From Stutzerimonas chloritidismutans AW-1 (GTDB lineage: Bacteria > Pseudomonadota > Gammaproteobacteria > Pseudomonadales > Pseudomonadaceae), in NCBI RefSeq assembly GCF_000495915.1, contig NZ_AOFQ01000008.1, positions 1-42,539 on the forward strand: 42,539 nucleotides of DNA. Reading direction: 5' to 3'. The position numbers were made by a program, and so were the translations under genes. Shown here piece after piece: positions 34,341 through 42,467 of the stretch (its first letter is position 1; every line of letters starts with the position of its first letter). The notes beneath the pieces are model-generated. The model saw nothing but the letters and a program-made list of their open reading frames with translations, made no database searches and was not told where the DNA came from.

Positions 34341-35573
34341 TCAGCCGGAAACGGCATGCCGCGGGGCGCGAGCGAGCAGGTCGGGGTCGATACGCAGCAA
34401 ACGCACCGTCCGCTCGCCGGAAAGGGAGGCGGGCTCGCCGCCTTCCGGCAGATCGATCAGCAGCCGCGTCAGGTTGAGCACCAGCGCTTCGCGGCTGAGT
34501 GCGCCGGCGCCCAGGGCGTAGTAGGCCGCGATCACCTGGCGCAACTCCAGCGGCAGCGCCCATTGCGCGCGCAACGCCGAGCCAAAGCCTGCGGCCCGTT
34601 CCCGCAGGCAGCGCTGAAGACTCGACTCATCCAGCTCACCGCCACTGTCGAGCCAGTCCTGCAGGCTGCGTAATAGCGCCAGTTCACCGATATTCCTCAG
34701 CAGGCCGGCGCTGAAGCAGAGCTCTCTGTCCAGCTTCAGCTGCCGCGCCAACCAGCTGGCCAGGCGTGCGGTGCGCAGCGCCTGCGCGCCAAGCTGCGCA
34801 CCCAGTTCGGCCAGACGTGGCTCGATCAGCCGGGCGTTGTGCTGCAGCGCCAGCTCGGTCACCAGCTGGAGACTGCGCGCAGCGCCGAGCCGGCGCTGTG
34901 CCTCGCCCAGGCTGAGGCATGGTGCGGCCTGTTGCGTACCGCTGCTGGCGACGCTGATCAGCCGCGCGGTCACCTGCGGGTCGCGGGCCAACAGCTCTTC
35001 GAGCTCGGCGAAATCCTGATCACCGCTCTGCAGACGCTGCAGTGCCACCAGCACCCCCTCCTGCAGCGGCGCGCCGCGGTTATGCGGGCGCATGCGCTCA
35101 AGAAAACTGTCCACGCTGTCTGTCGATGCGGGCGTCGTTATCCCTGCACGACCGGCCGAACGCGGCAACAGTTTGTCCAGGCGCTGGCGCAGGTCGTCGA
35201 GATCATAGGGTTTGCCCAGGTAGGCGGCGGGTGCCAGCGGCAGCACGGTGCGTACGCTGGCGGTATCGGTGCGCGCGCTGATCAGCACGCAGGGCAGGCG
35301 CTGGGTCGGACCGTGGCGACGCAGTTCGCGCAGCAGTTGGCGGCCATCAAGGCCATCCAGCTCACCATCGACGATCAACAGGCTGGGCACCTGACGCTTG
35401 CACAGTTCCAGCGCGGCATGCCCATCGGCCGCTGGCTGCACGCGCATACCGGGGCGCAGTTCGCGCACCAGCTGACAAAGCTGATCCGCGCGCCAGGGCT
35501 CGTTGTAGGCAACCAGAACGAATGAAACTTGGGCGGAGATGCTCACTGCACTGCTCGCTGGAGATGTCACCAC
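34341..35573 (-). CDS. Receiver-HDOD domain protein with degenerate receiver
   Basis: 410 residues. A receiver-like domain covers about 17-133: the phospho-acceptor Asp is kept (LLIVDGELDG near 70) and the Lys is kept (YLGKPYDL near 122), but the acidic pair after the first strand is replaced (FVLVAYNEP). The HDOD domain follows (about 160-400, with LLARDPQVTARLISVASS near 205 and the SAGLLRNIGELALL near 300). HDOD proteins act in signalling, without visible nucleotide chemistry. The start is uncertain: GTG at 35573 or GTG at 35546, neither with a strong ribosome site. Confidence 0.8.
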   Translation of the reverse strand: MVTSPASSAVSISAQVSFVLVAYNEPWRADQLCQLVRELRPGMRVQPAADGHAALELCKRQVPSLLIVDGELDGLDGRQLLRELRRHGPTQRLPCVLISARTDTASVRTVLPLAPAAYLGKPYDLDDLRQRLDKLLPRSAGRAGITTPASTDSVDSFLERMRPHNRGAPLQEGVLVALQRLQSGDQDFAELEELLARDPQVTARLISVASSGTQQAAPCLSLGEAQRRLGAARSLQLVTELALQHNARLIEPRLAELGAQLGAQALRTARLASWLARQLKLDRELCFSAGLLRNIGELALLRSLQDWLDSGGELDESSLQRCLRERAAGFGSALRAQWALPLELRQVIAAYYALGAGALSREALVLNLTRLLIDLPEGGEPASLSGERTVRLLRIDPDLLARAPRHAVSG

Positions 35574-35701
35574 AGCCTAGCGACGGTGTAGGTAGATGGC
35601 GAAAGATCCTCGAGAGGGATCGCGCCAGTGGGGGCGCGATTCTGCACGGACCTATAGCAAACAGCCAGCCTCGGCCCCTGAGGCCAGCTGTCGCAGGTGG
35701 C

Positions 35702-37150
35702 TCAGATGCCCATGCAGAGATACTTGATCTCCAGGTAATCCTCGATGCCGTACTTGGAGCCCTCGCGGCCGAGACCGGAGGACTTCACGCCGCCGAACGG
35801 CGCCACTTCGGTAGAGATCAGCCCGGTATTGATGCCGACCATGCCGTACTCCAGCGCCTCGGCGACGCGGAACACCCGGCCCAGATCGCGCGCGTAGAAG
35901 TAGGAGGCCAGGCCGAACTCGGTGTCGTTGGCCTTGGCGATCGCATCGGCCTCGTCCTTGAAGCGGAACAGCGGCGCCAGCGGGCCGAAGGTCTCTTCCT
36001 TGGCCACCTTGGCGCTGTCCGGCACGTCGACCAGCACGGTCGGCTCGAAATAGCTGCCGCCAAGCGCATGGGCCTGGCCGCCCGCCACCAGTCGCGCGCC
36101 CTGGGCGACGGCATCCTCGATATGCTCGCGGACCTTGGCGGCAGCGCGATCATCGATCAGCGGGCCGAGATCCGTGCCCTCCTCCAGGCCATTACCGACC
36201 CGCAGCCTGGCCACCGCCGCCTGGAATTTCTCGGCGAAGGCGTCATACACGCCATCCTGCACATAGATGCGATTGACGCAGACACAGGTCTGCCCGGCAT
36301 TGCGATACTTGGACTGCACGGCACCCTTCACCGCCTCGTCCAGATCGGCGTCGTCGAAGACGATGAACGGCGCATTGCCGCCCAACTCGAGGGACACCTT
36401 CTTGATCCCCGGCGCGCACTGCTCCATCAACTTGGCGCCAACCTCGGTGGAGCCGGTGAAGGAAATCTTGCGCACCTTGGGGTTGGCGGTCAGCTCGTTG
36501 CCGATGTCGCCGGCCGAGCCGGTCACGACGCTGAGCACGCCCTTGGGAATCCCGGCGCGTTCGGCCAGCTCGACCATCGCCAGTGCCGAGAACGGCGTCT
36601 GCGAAGCGGGTTTGATCACCATGGTGCAGCCAGCTGCGAGTGCCGGGCCGGCCTTGCGGGTGATCATCGCTGCCGGGAAATTCCACGGGGTGATCGCCGC
36701 GGTCACGCCGATCGGCTGCTTGATGACGATGATGCGTTTGTCTTTCTGATGGCCAGGAATGGTATCGCCGTAGATGCGCTTGGCTTCCTCGGCGAACCAC
36801 TCGATGAAGGAGGCGGCGTAGGCGATCTCGCCCTTGGCCTCGACCAGCGGCTTGCCCTGCTCCAAGGTCATCAGCCGGCCCAGATCGTCCTGGTTCTCCA
36901 TCAAAAGCTCGAACCAGCGGCGCAGCTTCTGCGAACGCTCCTTGGCGGTCAGATCACGCCAGGCCGGCAACGCACGCTCGGCGGCATCGACGGCGCGACG
37001 GGTTTCCGCGGCGCCCATCTTCGGCACCGTGCCAAGCGTTTCGCCGGTGGCAGGGTTGTTCACGCTGATGGTCTGGCCGCTGTCGGCATCGACCCAGGCG
37101 CCATCGATATAGGCCTGCTGACGGAACAGAGCGGTGTCTTTGAGTTGCAT
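35702..37150 (-). CDS. gabD: Succinate-semialdehyde dehydrogenase
   Basis: 482 residues from MQLKDTALF, preceded by GAGGAG; the frame is open 210 bp further upstream but without family similarity. An aldehyde dehydrogenase with PWNFPAAMITRKAGPALAAGCT near 150-170, Glu in SLELGGNAPF near 253 and catalytic Cys in NAGQTCVCVNR near 287. The QTCVC pair and the overall pattern match GabD. It oxidises succinate semialdehyde to succinate with NADP, in GABA use. No gabT or transporter is next to it. Confidence 0.9.
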   Translation of the reverse strand: MQLKDTALFRQQAYIDGAWVDADSGQTISVNNPATGETLGTVPKMGAAETRRAVDAAERALPAWRDLTAKERSQKLRRWFELLMENQDDLGRLMTLEQGKPLVEAKGEIAYAASFIEWFAEEAKRIYGDTIPGHQKDKRIIVIKQPIGVTAAITPWNFPAAMITRKAGPALAAGCTMVIKPASQTPFSALAMVELAERAGIPKGVLSVVTGSAGDIGNELTANPKVRKISFTGSTEVGAKLMEQCAPGIKKVSLELGGNAPFIVFDDADLDEAVKGAVQSKYRNAGQTCVCVNRIYVQDGVYDAFAEKFQAAVARLRVGNGLEEGTDLGPLIDDRAAAKVREHIEDAVAQGARLVAGGQAHALGGSYFEPTVLVDVPDSAKVAKEETFGPLAPLFRFKDEADAIAKANDTEFGLASYFYARDLGRVFRVAEALEYGMVGINTGLISTEVAPFGGVKSSGLGREGSKYGIEDYLEIKYLCMGI

Positions 37151-37451
37151 GGCAGTCTCCTCGGGCATCGTAGCGGCAGGCCCGCTGCGGAAAGTTTGGC
37201 TGATACGACGATCATCTGAACCGTCCTTCGCCGCCCGGTTCCTGTCGCCGCATTGCACTGCGAACGGCCATGCTAGGACCGCAGCCACTGGCCCGGCAAG
37301 CTCATGACGCATGACGTTGTCGCGCCATTGACCAGCCTGATACATCGCACGGCCTGTCACGACTTGTTACCCAAACCCTACTACTGGCCGGGGTATAGTT
37401 GCGCGCGAGCGGCCTCGGCCGCCGATAACCAAGGATCGATAAGGAGTTACC

Positions 37452-37916
37452 GTGAAAGCATTGATGACAGGCGCCGTGGCCGCCGCCCTGCTGGCCAGCA
37501 CTGCCGTCCAGGCGCAGATGAAGCCGGAAGAGATGGTCGAAACCCGCCAGGCCGGCTACCAGTTCATGTCCTGGAACATGGGCAAGATCAAGGCCCAGGT
37601 GGTCGACGGTAAGGAGCCCTACGACCAGGCCAAGGTCGCCGCCGCCGCCAATGCCATCGCCGCCATCGCCAATGCCGGCATGGGCAGCCTGTACAGCCCG
37701 GATACCACTACCGAGCAGCTGGGCAAGGCGACCCGTCTGAAGCCTGAGTTCTTCCAGAACCTCGATGAGGCCGGCCAGATCGGTCGCAACTTCACCGCCG
37801 CCGCCAACCAGCTCGCCAAAGTCGCCGCAGAAGGTGATCAGGCCGCCATCAAGAAGGCCTTCGGCGATGTCGGCGGCAGCTGCAAGTCCTGCCACGACAA
37901 GTTCCGCGCCGACTGA
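37452..37916 (+). CDS. cycP: Cytochrome c'
   Basis: 154 residues starting at GTG with AAGGAG five bases upstream. A signal peptide (about 1-21, VAAALLASTAVQA) exports it to the periplasm; the mature part is a four-helix bundle with R-QAGYQFMSWNMGKIK near the N-terminus and the haem attachment CKSCH near the C-terminus (about 144-148), the mark of cytochrome c'. These bind NO and protect against it, fitting a denitrifier. Convergent with a cytochrome b561 gene. Confidence 0.92.
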   Translation: MKALMTGAVAAALLASTAVQAQMKPEEMVETRQAGYQFMSWNMGKIKAQVVDGKEPYDQAKVAAAANAIAAIANAGMGSLYSPDTTTEQLGKATRLKPEFFQNLDEAGQIGRNFTAAANQLAKVAAEGDQAAIKKAFGDVGGSCKSCHDKFRAD

Positions 37917-37924
37917 CCCGGCGC

Positions 37925-37954
37925 AGCCAGCCGACACCTGCCAGTCGGCTGGCT
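37925..37954. terminator. Bidirectional terminator between cytochrome c' and b561 genes
   Basis: An 11-bp perfect stem (37925-37935 with 37944-37954, AGCCAGCCGAC and complement) overlaps the first base of the b561 stop codon's complement. No long T-run on either side. Confidence 0.65.
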
Positions 37955-38649
37955 TACCAGTCCAGGCTCGGTGCGACCGCAGCGGGCTCCGGCTCCAGCC
38001 AATCCCCTACCGCTTGCACGCCCCATACGCAGGCCGCACCCAGCGCAATCGCCAGCACCGCCGCGAACAGCGAACCACCGCGGGCATCCTGCTGGGTCGG
38101 GTGCTCGCGCTGCGTTCTTCCTGCAATCATCGCGCGCACCAGCGGACGGCGCATCACCAGCGTGTAATAGATGATGGCCCCGATGTGCATGCCGATCAGC
38201 ACCAGCAGCAGCCACTTTGCCTGCCGATGCAGGCCGCTCAGCGCGCTGCCGGTTTCGCTGCTGACCAACGCATAAAGCGGGCCCTGGAAGGCAATGTCAT
38301 CGGTTGCCATCAAGCCGCTTGTCACCTGAAAGCTCACCAGCAGCAGCATGGCCAGCACCGAAAAAGCACCGAGCGGGTTGTGCCCGGCCTCGCGCCAGTT
38401 GCCCTGCAGATAGTCCTTCACACCGACGGTTGCCGCGAAGATCCGCGACCAGCGTGCGTAGGTCGACCCGACGAAGCCCCACATCAGACGAAATACCAGC
38501 AGCCCCAGCACCAGCAGACCGAGCCGGCCATGCCAGGGCATCAGATTGCCGCCCACCCAGCCGGTGACGACGGCTGCGATCACCGTCCCGGCGAACAACC
38601 AGTGAAACAGCCGCAGCGGCGCATCCCAGAGTTTGATATGGCCCGACAT
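37954..38649 (-). CDS. Cytochrome b561 / b6-type di-haem membrane protein
   Basis: 231 residues. The start MSGHIKLWDAPLRLFHW at 38649 has GAGGGG at a fitting distance; an ATG two codons upstream is too close to it. Four membrane segments lie at about 17-37, 43-62, 94-117 and 143-165 with one more near the C-terminus. Candidate haem-ligand histidines are in LRLFHW, PWHGRLG, LHRQAKW and GMHIGAI. Such proteins carry electrons from the quinone pool to periplasmic cytochromes; pairing with cytochrome c' suggests it is the electron donor, which is inference. Confidence 0.85.
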   Translation of the reverse strand: MSGHIKLWDAPLRLFHWLFAGTVIAAVVTGWVGGNLMPWHGRLGLLVLGLLVFRLMWGFVGSTYARWSRIFAATVGVKDYLQGNWREAGHNPLGAFSVLAMLLLVSFQVTSGLMATDDIAFQGPLYALVSSETGSALSGLHRQAKWLLLVLIGMHIGAIIYYTLVMRRPLVRAMIAGRTQREHPTQQDARGGSLFAAVLAIALGAACVWGVQAVGDWLEPEPAAVAPSLDW

Positions 38650-38817
38650 CTCCATCCCCTCGCCATTCGAACACCCACGGCCCCCGGCCGCGACACGCAA
38701 GGGTACCAGCCGGACCAGCCTCGGGCAGCTGCGAAAAAGCCGCACTTGGACCGTATCCGTCCGGCCGCACCAGCATGGACGCCCGTCAACGACATGCGTA
38801 TGATTGCGCCCCGCAAC

Positions 38818-38861
38818 GCATCCGTAGCTCAGCTGGATAGAGTACTGCCCTCCGAAGGCAA
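38818..38861 (+). pseudogene. Truncated tRNA-Arg (5' two-thirds only)
   Basis: GCATCCGTAGCTC and the D-arm and anticodon arm up to GGCAA are tRNA-Arg-like with a CCG anticodon, then the sequence leaves the tRNA pattern and no T-arm or acceptor 3' strand follows. 36 bases (38824-38859) match the intact tRNA 103 bp downstream with one difference. Its acceptor strand GCATCCG differs from that of the intact gene. Confidence 0.8.
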
Positions 38862-38920
38862 TACTCACCGAGTTGAGAAGGGTGTCAGCTAATGGTCAAA
38901 TAGACCGCCGCAACACATGC

Positions 38921-38997
38921 GCACCAGTAGCTCAGCTGGATAGAGTACCGCCCTCCGAAGGCGGGGGTCGTGGGTTCGAATCCCGCCTGGTGCGCCA
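38921..38997 (+). tRNA. tRNA-Arg (anticodon CCG)
   Basis: 77 nt with encoded CCA. Acceptor GCACCAG pairs with CTGGTGC, D-arm GCTC...GAGT, anticodon stem CCGCC/GGCGG with loop CTCCGAA, five-base variable loop, and T-arm GTGGG-TTCGAAT-CCCGC. All arms are complete, so it should be functional. Confidence 0.95.
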
Positions 38998-39355
38998 TAT
39001 CTCTTTGTTTTATAAACTTTTTTATAAAGCTCAAGCCGATTCAAATCTCGTGCTGGCCCACTCCTGCACGAACCTCCCGATGTCGGCCGTCAGACGCGAC
39101 GAGCACTGCCCTGGCCACCGTTTTTGGCTGTATTTCGGGCTGTGCCAATTCTGTGCCTATACCGTGCCGCATCCTCTGACGGAGTGCCATCCCTTGCCAC
39201 CTGCACGAGCACTAGCTCATCGCGCGACGCACATACGCTCAAAACAGCCGCGCTGCACTCAGCCGAATTCAGAAGCTCAGCCCTTACCCCACAAACGTAG
39301 CTCCCGATCCAGACCATGGAAAACGCAGCAAGTGATAAGACAGCTGAACATAATC
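38998..39355. other. Intergenic stretch between tRNA-Arg and IS3 element
   Basis: AT-rich directly after the tRNA (39000-39045), then GC-average. No frame has coding character beyond chance. It may be the remains of an element that used the tRNA, but no integrase motif can be read. Confidence 0.45.
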
Positions 39356-39417
39356 TGAATCGCCCCTAGTTTCGTAGACACCTCCAGGCCTCATAATACG
39401 GCCCACTAGGAGGAGTC

Positions 39418-39696
39418 ATGAGCAACCCGCGTTATCCCGAATAATTCAAAATCGAAGCAGTCAAACAGGTGACCGAACGAGGTCTGCCAGTGGCGGAGGT
39501 AGCTGCTCGTTTGGGCATGTCGACCCACAGCCTGTATGCCTGGGTTAAGCGCTACAGCAAGCCCCAAGAGCGGCGCGCGCAAGAGGACGATCAGCAAGCT
39601 GAGCTGCGTCGTCTTCGTACCGAACTCAAGCGCGTGACCGAAGAGCGAGACATCCTAAAAAAGGCCGCCGCGTACTTTGCCAAGGAGTGCGGCTGA
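39418..39696 (+). pseudogene. IS3 orfA with premature stop
   Basis: The frame begins MSNPRYPE at 39418 (AGGAGG upstream) and then meets TAA at 39442-39444 where the family has an acidic codon, before continuing FKIEAVKQVTERGLPVAEVAARLGMSTHSLYAWVKRY, the helix-turn-helix, and the leucine zipper to 39696. A single G-to-T change explains it. A GTG at 39469 could restart translation but would lose the first helix. The shift site A-AAA-AAG is at 39657-39663. Confidence 0.88.
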
Positions 39697-40568
39697 AGTA
39701 CGCCTTCATCAACCAGCTATCCGCTGACTATTCGGTTCGCCGCCTGTGCCTGACGCTGAAAGTACATGCCAGTGGTTACTACGCGTGGCTGGCTGAACCG
39801 AAGTCGGCACGAGCCAAGGATGATCAACGCCTGCTTGGACTGATTAAGCACGCGTGGCTAGAGAGCGGCGGTGTGTACGGCTACCGCAAAATCCACGACG
39901 ACCTGCGTGAGCCTGGAGAAGCATGCGGCAAGCATCGTGTTGCTCGACTGATGCGCTTGGAAGGGCTGCGCTCACAGACAGGGTATCGTCGCCGACCGGG
40001 CCGCTATGGTGGTAAGCCTCCAGCGGCTTCACCGAATCATCTGGAGCGCCGATTCAATGTCACCGAACCCAACAAGGTCTGGGTCACGGACATCACCTTC
40101 ATCCGCACCTATGAGGGCTGGTTGTATTTGGCGGTGGTGCTCGATCTGTTCTCGCGGCAGGTAATCGGTTGGTCAATGAAACCGCAGATGACCAGCGACC
40201 TGGCTATTGATGCGTTGCTGATGGCAGTTTGGCGGCGTAAGCCAAAGCAGGAAGTGATGATTCACTCAGATCAGGGGAGCCAGTTCAGCAGCGGCGACTG
40301 GCAGAGCTTCCTGAAAGCCAACAACTTGCTTGGCAGCATGTGTCGGCGCGGCAATTGCCATGACAACGCAGTAGCGGAAAGCTTTTTCCAGCTGCTGAAG
40401 CGGGAACGGATCAGGCGAAAAATCTATAGCACCAGGCAGGACGCACGCGCTGATGTGTTCGACTACATCGAGATGTTTTACAACCCAAAACGCCGACACG
40501 GTTTCAACAACCAGCTGTCACCAGTAGAGTTTGAGAAGCGACATTTACTGAGCCTGGGAAGTGTCTAA
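39687..40568 (+). CDS. IS3-family transposase OrfB
   Basis: 293 residues from a GTG; normally made as an OrfAB fusion by a -1 shift at A-AAA-AAG (39657-39663). The integrase core is intact: Asp in VWVTDITFI near 133, Asp in MIHSDQGSQFSS near 194, and Glu in NCHDNAVAESFFQLLKRE near 230, the DD(35)E set. The stop is 29 bp before the right repeat end. With orfA broken, little fusion transposase can be made. Confidence 0.93.
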   Translation: MRLKYAFINQLSADYSVRRLCLTLKVHASGYYAWLAEPKSARAKDDQRLLGLIKHAWLESGGVYGYRKIHDDLREPGEACGKHRVARLMRLEGLRSQTGYRRRPGRYGGKPPAASPNHLERRFNVTEPNKVWVTDITFIRTYEGWLYLAVVLDLFSRQVIGWSMKPQMTSDLAIDALLMAVWRRKPKQEVMIHSDQGSQFSSGDWQSFLKANNLLGSMCRRGNCHDNAVAESFFQLLKRERIRRKIYSTRQDARADVFDYIEMFYNPKRRHGFNNQLSPVEFEKRHLLSLGSV

Positions 40569-40723
40569 GAAATCCCTAAGAAATCCGGGGCGATTCAATC
40601 TTCATCGCCATTCTCCCAAGGGGTAATTAAACATGAATCCGCATAACACGCAAGATTACAGCTGTACGTATATGCGCCCGGCACGAGTTATAACTGAATG
40701 TAGTGTTTGAGGAATTGAAAAAA

Positions 40724-40776
40724 GCGGCGTATCTGGTTGATTGTTAGTCGCCAAACAAATCAGCCAGATACGCCGC
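40724..40776. repeat. 19-bp inverted repeat before the IS256-like stub
   Basis: GCGGCGTATCTGGTTGATT (40724-40742) pairs with its complement at 40758-40776 with one G-T mismatch, forming a hairpin directly before the ATG of the transposase stub. This is probably part of the transposon left end. Confidence 0.65.
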
Positions 40777-40777
40777 C

Positions 40778-40918
40778 ATGAATAAGCCATTGACCGACCT
40801 GCTGCGCCAAGGAGCGCGAGACCTGATCCAGCGGGCTGTGGAAGCTATGCTGGTGGCTGGCCTATTTGAGACCAGCCCCGCCGTCACCAACCGACACAAT
40901 AGGCCTACTTATGGTTAG
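40778..40918 (+). pseudogene. 5' stub of a probable IS256-family transposase
   Basis: It begins MNKPLTDLLRQGARDLIQRAVEAML, the N-terminus pattern of IS256-type transposases (GARDLI.RAVEAEL), and then loses similarity after about 30 residues; a stop follows at 40916-40918. The rest of the element is gone, replaced by the end of the next gene. Identification by N-terminus only. Confidence 0.6.
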
Positions 40919-41471
40919 GCGCCATATAGGCCTCAATGACCTTCATTCCCACATAAAACACGCTAGCCGGGTGAGTGACTCGCAGCGCTGATCCGTCGCG
41001 AAATTTGTACACTTGGTAAAATTCTTGCTCCCCACGTCCCCATAAAAACTGTGAATCTAAGTACCCCCATTCAAATTCTGCTGACCGAACTTTTTCCTTC
41101 ACTAAGATCTCGATCTCCTCTCGTGGGAGACCATCTGTTGCAGCCAGAATCCTGTATGCATCAAGGGGCTGCAGCTCACGCGCCCGGTTAGCCCTAAGCG
41201 CCTCCTGAGCACTCTTGACGTCTTGCCCCATAAAGCAGCCCAGCCACTCGCACGGCCCTTCGAGATAGGAGATCATCCATAAATCTCCATCCGCATCACG
41301 CCAAAGCTGCGAACGGCTAGAGCATCTGTCCTGCCCAGGCTCTACTGATGTCAGACTGAACGGCAGGACCAAGCCGGTTCCATATGGCGATTCCCATCCT
41401 CTACACAAGGTAACGCCTAGCCTGCCAGACCGCCCGGGGAAGAATTCAGTGTGCCCATTTTCCAGTATCAT
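40905..41471 (-). CDS. Unrecognised protein of 188 residues
   Basis: I do not recognise a family. The start at 41471 (MILENGHTEFFPG) is preferred because AAGGAG stands seven bases upstream; the frame is open to 41600. Residues 30-65 are aromatic and polar (LWRDADGDLWMISYLEGPCEW), the part 75-115 is helical and charged (SAQEALRANRARELQPLDAYRIL, then EEIEILVKEKV), and a strand-rich end follows with EFYQVYKFRDGSALRVTHP. No signal peptide or membrane segment. Lies after the truncated CARF gene on the same strand; the 14 bases at its 3' end overlap the transposase stub. Base composition is lower in GC than the core genes. Confidence 0.65.
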   Translation of the reverse strand: MILENGHTEFFPGRSGRLGVTLCRGWESPYGTGLVLPFSLTSVEPGQDRCSSRSQLWRDADGDLWMISYLEGPCEWLGCFMGQDVKSAQEALRANRARELQPLDAYRILAATDGLPREEIEILVKEKVRSAEFEWGYLDSQFLWGRGEQEFYQVYKFRDGSALRVTHPASVFYVGMKVIEAYMAPNHK

Positions 41472-41596
41472 ACCGCGCTCCTTATATCGGTAACCGTTAC
41501 TCCCTCCAGCATAAGCGACTGAAATTTCTGAGCAGCCGAAGTCGTTGCACTTACTCCAACCTAGGCTGAGCAGAGCCGCTGGCCTAAGCATGCCCT

Positions 41597-41962
41597 TCAT
41601 AGCGAACCGCCAGGGCTGAGCAGAATGGAGAGCTGATTGGCGGAAGTATTCAGCCGCTTTAAATGCTGACTGGCGGCCTGGTAGATCTCGCCGAAATGAA
41701 CGGGGGAAGACAGGAAAAAGTAATGCGCGGTGATGGGTACATCGACCTGCTGGCGCAGCCAGGCCAGGTAGGGCTCCACTAGCTCGGAGGGGTATGAGCA
41801 GAGCAGTTCGACGCTATCGAAGGACACCGTGTTCAGCGTCGCCAGAATCGGGCCTGCCTCAGCACCTGCAACTGCCTTGAGATCATTCCCGCCAACCCAG
41901 CTGGCCAATACGCACTGCTTCTTTACCACTGTCCCTGTACTCCCGACCTCCCTATTGCCCAT
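41597..41962 (-). pseudogene. Truncated CARF-like N-terminus of an RtcR-type sigma-54 regulator
   Basis: About 121 residues from ATG 41962; a GTG about 12 codons later (before KKQCVLASWVGG) is another possible start. The sequence KKQCVLASWVGGNDL, then SVELLCSYPSELVEPYLAWL and ILLSPG at the end, is the pattern of the CARF-like sensor domain of RtcR-related sigma-54 activators, which continue SPGTPAM... followed by an AAA+ and a helix-turn-helix domain. Here similarity breaks just after SPG and a stop follows four codons later. So the sensor is left and the activator part is lost. The remaining piece is too short to activate transcription. Confidence 0.6.
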
Positions 41963-42141
41963 CAACGGGCAGGAGAAAAAATGTGCTCTGGTTCGCGCCT
42001 TGGATAGTAACCAATACGCTGATCCGGGTCTTTAACTGCCTGACTGGATGTTCAAGTTGCGCTTTGCCGACAGTGGAACCGTTGATCCAAACGCAGCTCG
42101 GCGGGGGAATGGATCACGCTCGCCGCTGCCAGGGGGAGAAC

Positions 42142-42166
42142 AATGAAGGGGCCTTTCGGCCCCTTC
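42142..42166 (-). terminator. Terminator after the 94-residue gene
   Basis: GAAGGGGCC (42145-42153) pairs with GGCCCCTTC (42158-42166), loop TTTC. It lies 6 bp after the stop on the minus strand, followed by a short T-rich stretch (ATTGTTC). Confidence 0.8.
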
Positions 42167-42171
42167 TGCAC

Positions 42172-42456
42172 TTAGTTAGCCAATAAGCTTTCAAGCTTCT
42201 CGATCAGAAAGTCCAGCGGGCTACGGCCCTCCAGGCGCTTTTCGAACACTTCGTTGCGGTGGTAGGCGACCCAGGTCTCGAGGGCATGCCGGTTATCCTT
42301 CTCGTAGCCGGAGCCGAGGACGCAGATAAGCTCGGTGCCATGGGGGTTCTCAAGGTAGTGACTCATAGCTGAAGCCAGATGCTTGAGGTACTTATGCTCG
42401 CGGGCCTCCATAGATGGATGCAGAGGGGTCACGTTGTCGCATTTGATCAGTTTCAT
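42172..42456 (-). CDS. Unrecognised protein of 94 residues
   Basis: MKLIKCDNVTPLHPSM start with AGGAG upstream, overlapping the end of the preceding gene region. The protein is helical and charged (REHKYLKHLASAMSHYLE near 19-36 and RSPLDFLIEKLESLL at the end) with a central GTELICVLGSGYEKDN. No family recognised. It is 11 bp after the preceding gene, so in the same operon, and a terminator follows. The nearness of an RtcR-type sensor suggests a sigma-54-controlled operon, but no promoter is in the window. Confidence 0.7.
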   Translation of the reverse strand: MKLIKCDNVTPLHPSMEAREHKYLKHLASAMSHYLENPHGTELICVLGSGYEKDNRHALETWVAYHRNEVFEKRLEGRSPLDFLIEKLESLLAN

Positions 42457-42467
42457 GATGGAACTCC

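Larger units (their letters stand above)
39356..40597 (+). mobile_element. IS3-family insertion sequence, complete
   Basis: 1242 bp. The left inverted repeat begins TGAATCGCCCC...GTAGACAC (39356) and the right one ends GTGTCTAAG...GGGGCGATTCA (40597). The flanks show a 3-bp target duplication ATC (39353-39355 and 40598-40600), usual for IS3. The right repeat carries an 11-bp tandem duplication (TAAGAAATCCC twice, 40566-40586). orfA and orfB overlap with a shift site. Confidence 0.93.

Noticed and set aside
34195..34521. Plus-strand frame of 108 codons after AAGGAG
   Set aside because: The spacing from AAGGAG to ATG is 11 bases, most of it lies antisense to the HDOD gene and the product is Arg/Ser-rich without family features.
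39090..39317. Minus-strand frame of 75 codons after the tRNA, as an integrase remnant
   Set aside because: No Arg-His-Arg-Tyr motif or other integrase feature can be read, so it cannot be supported.
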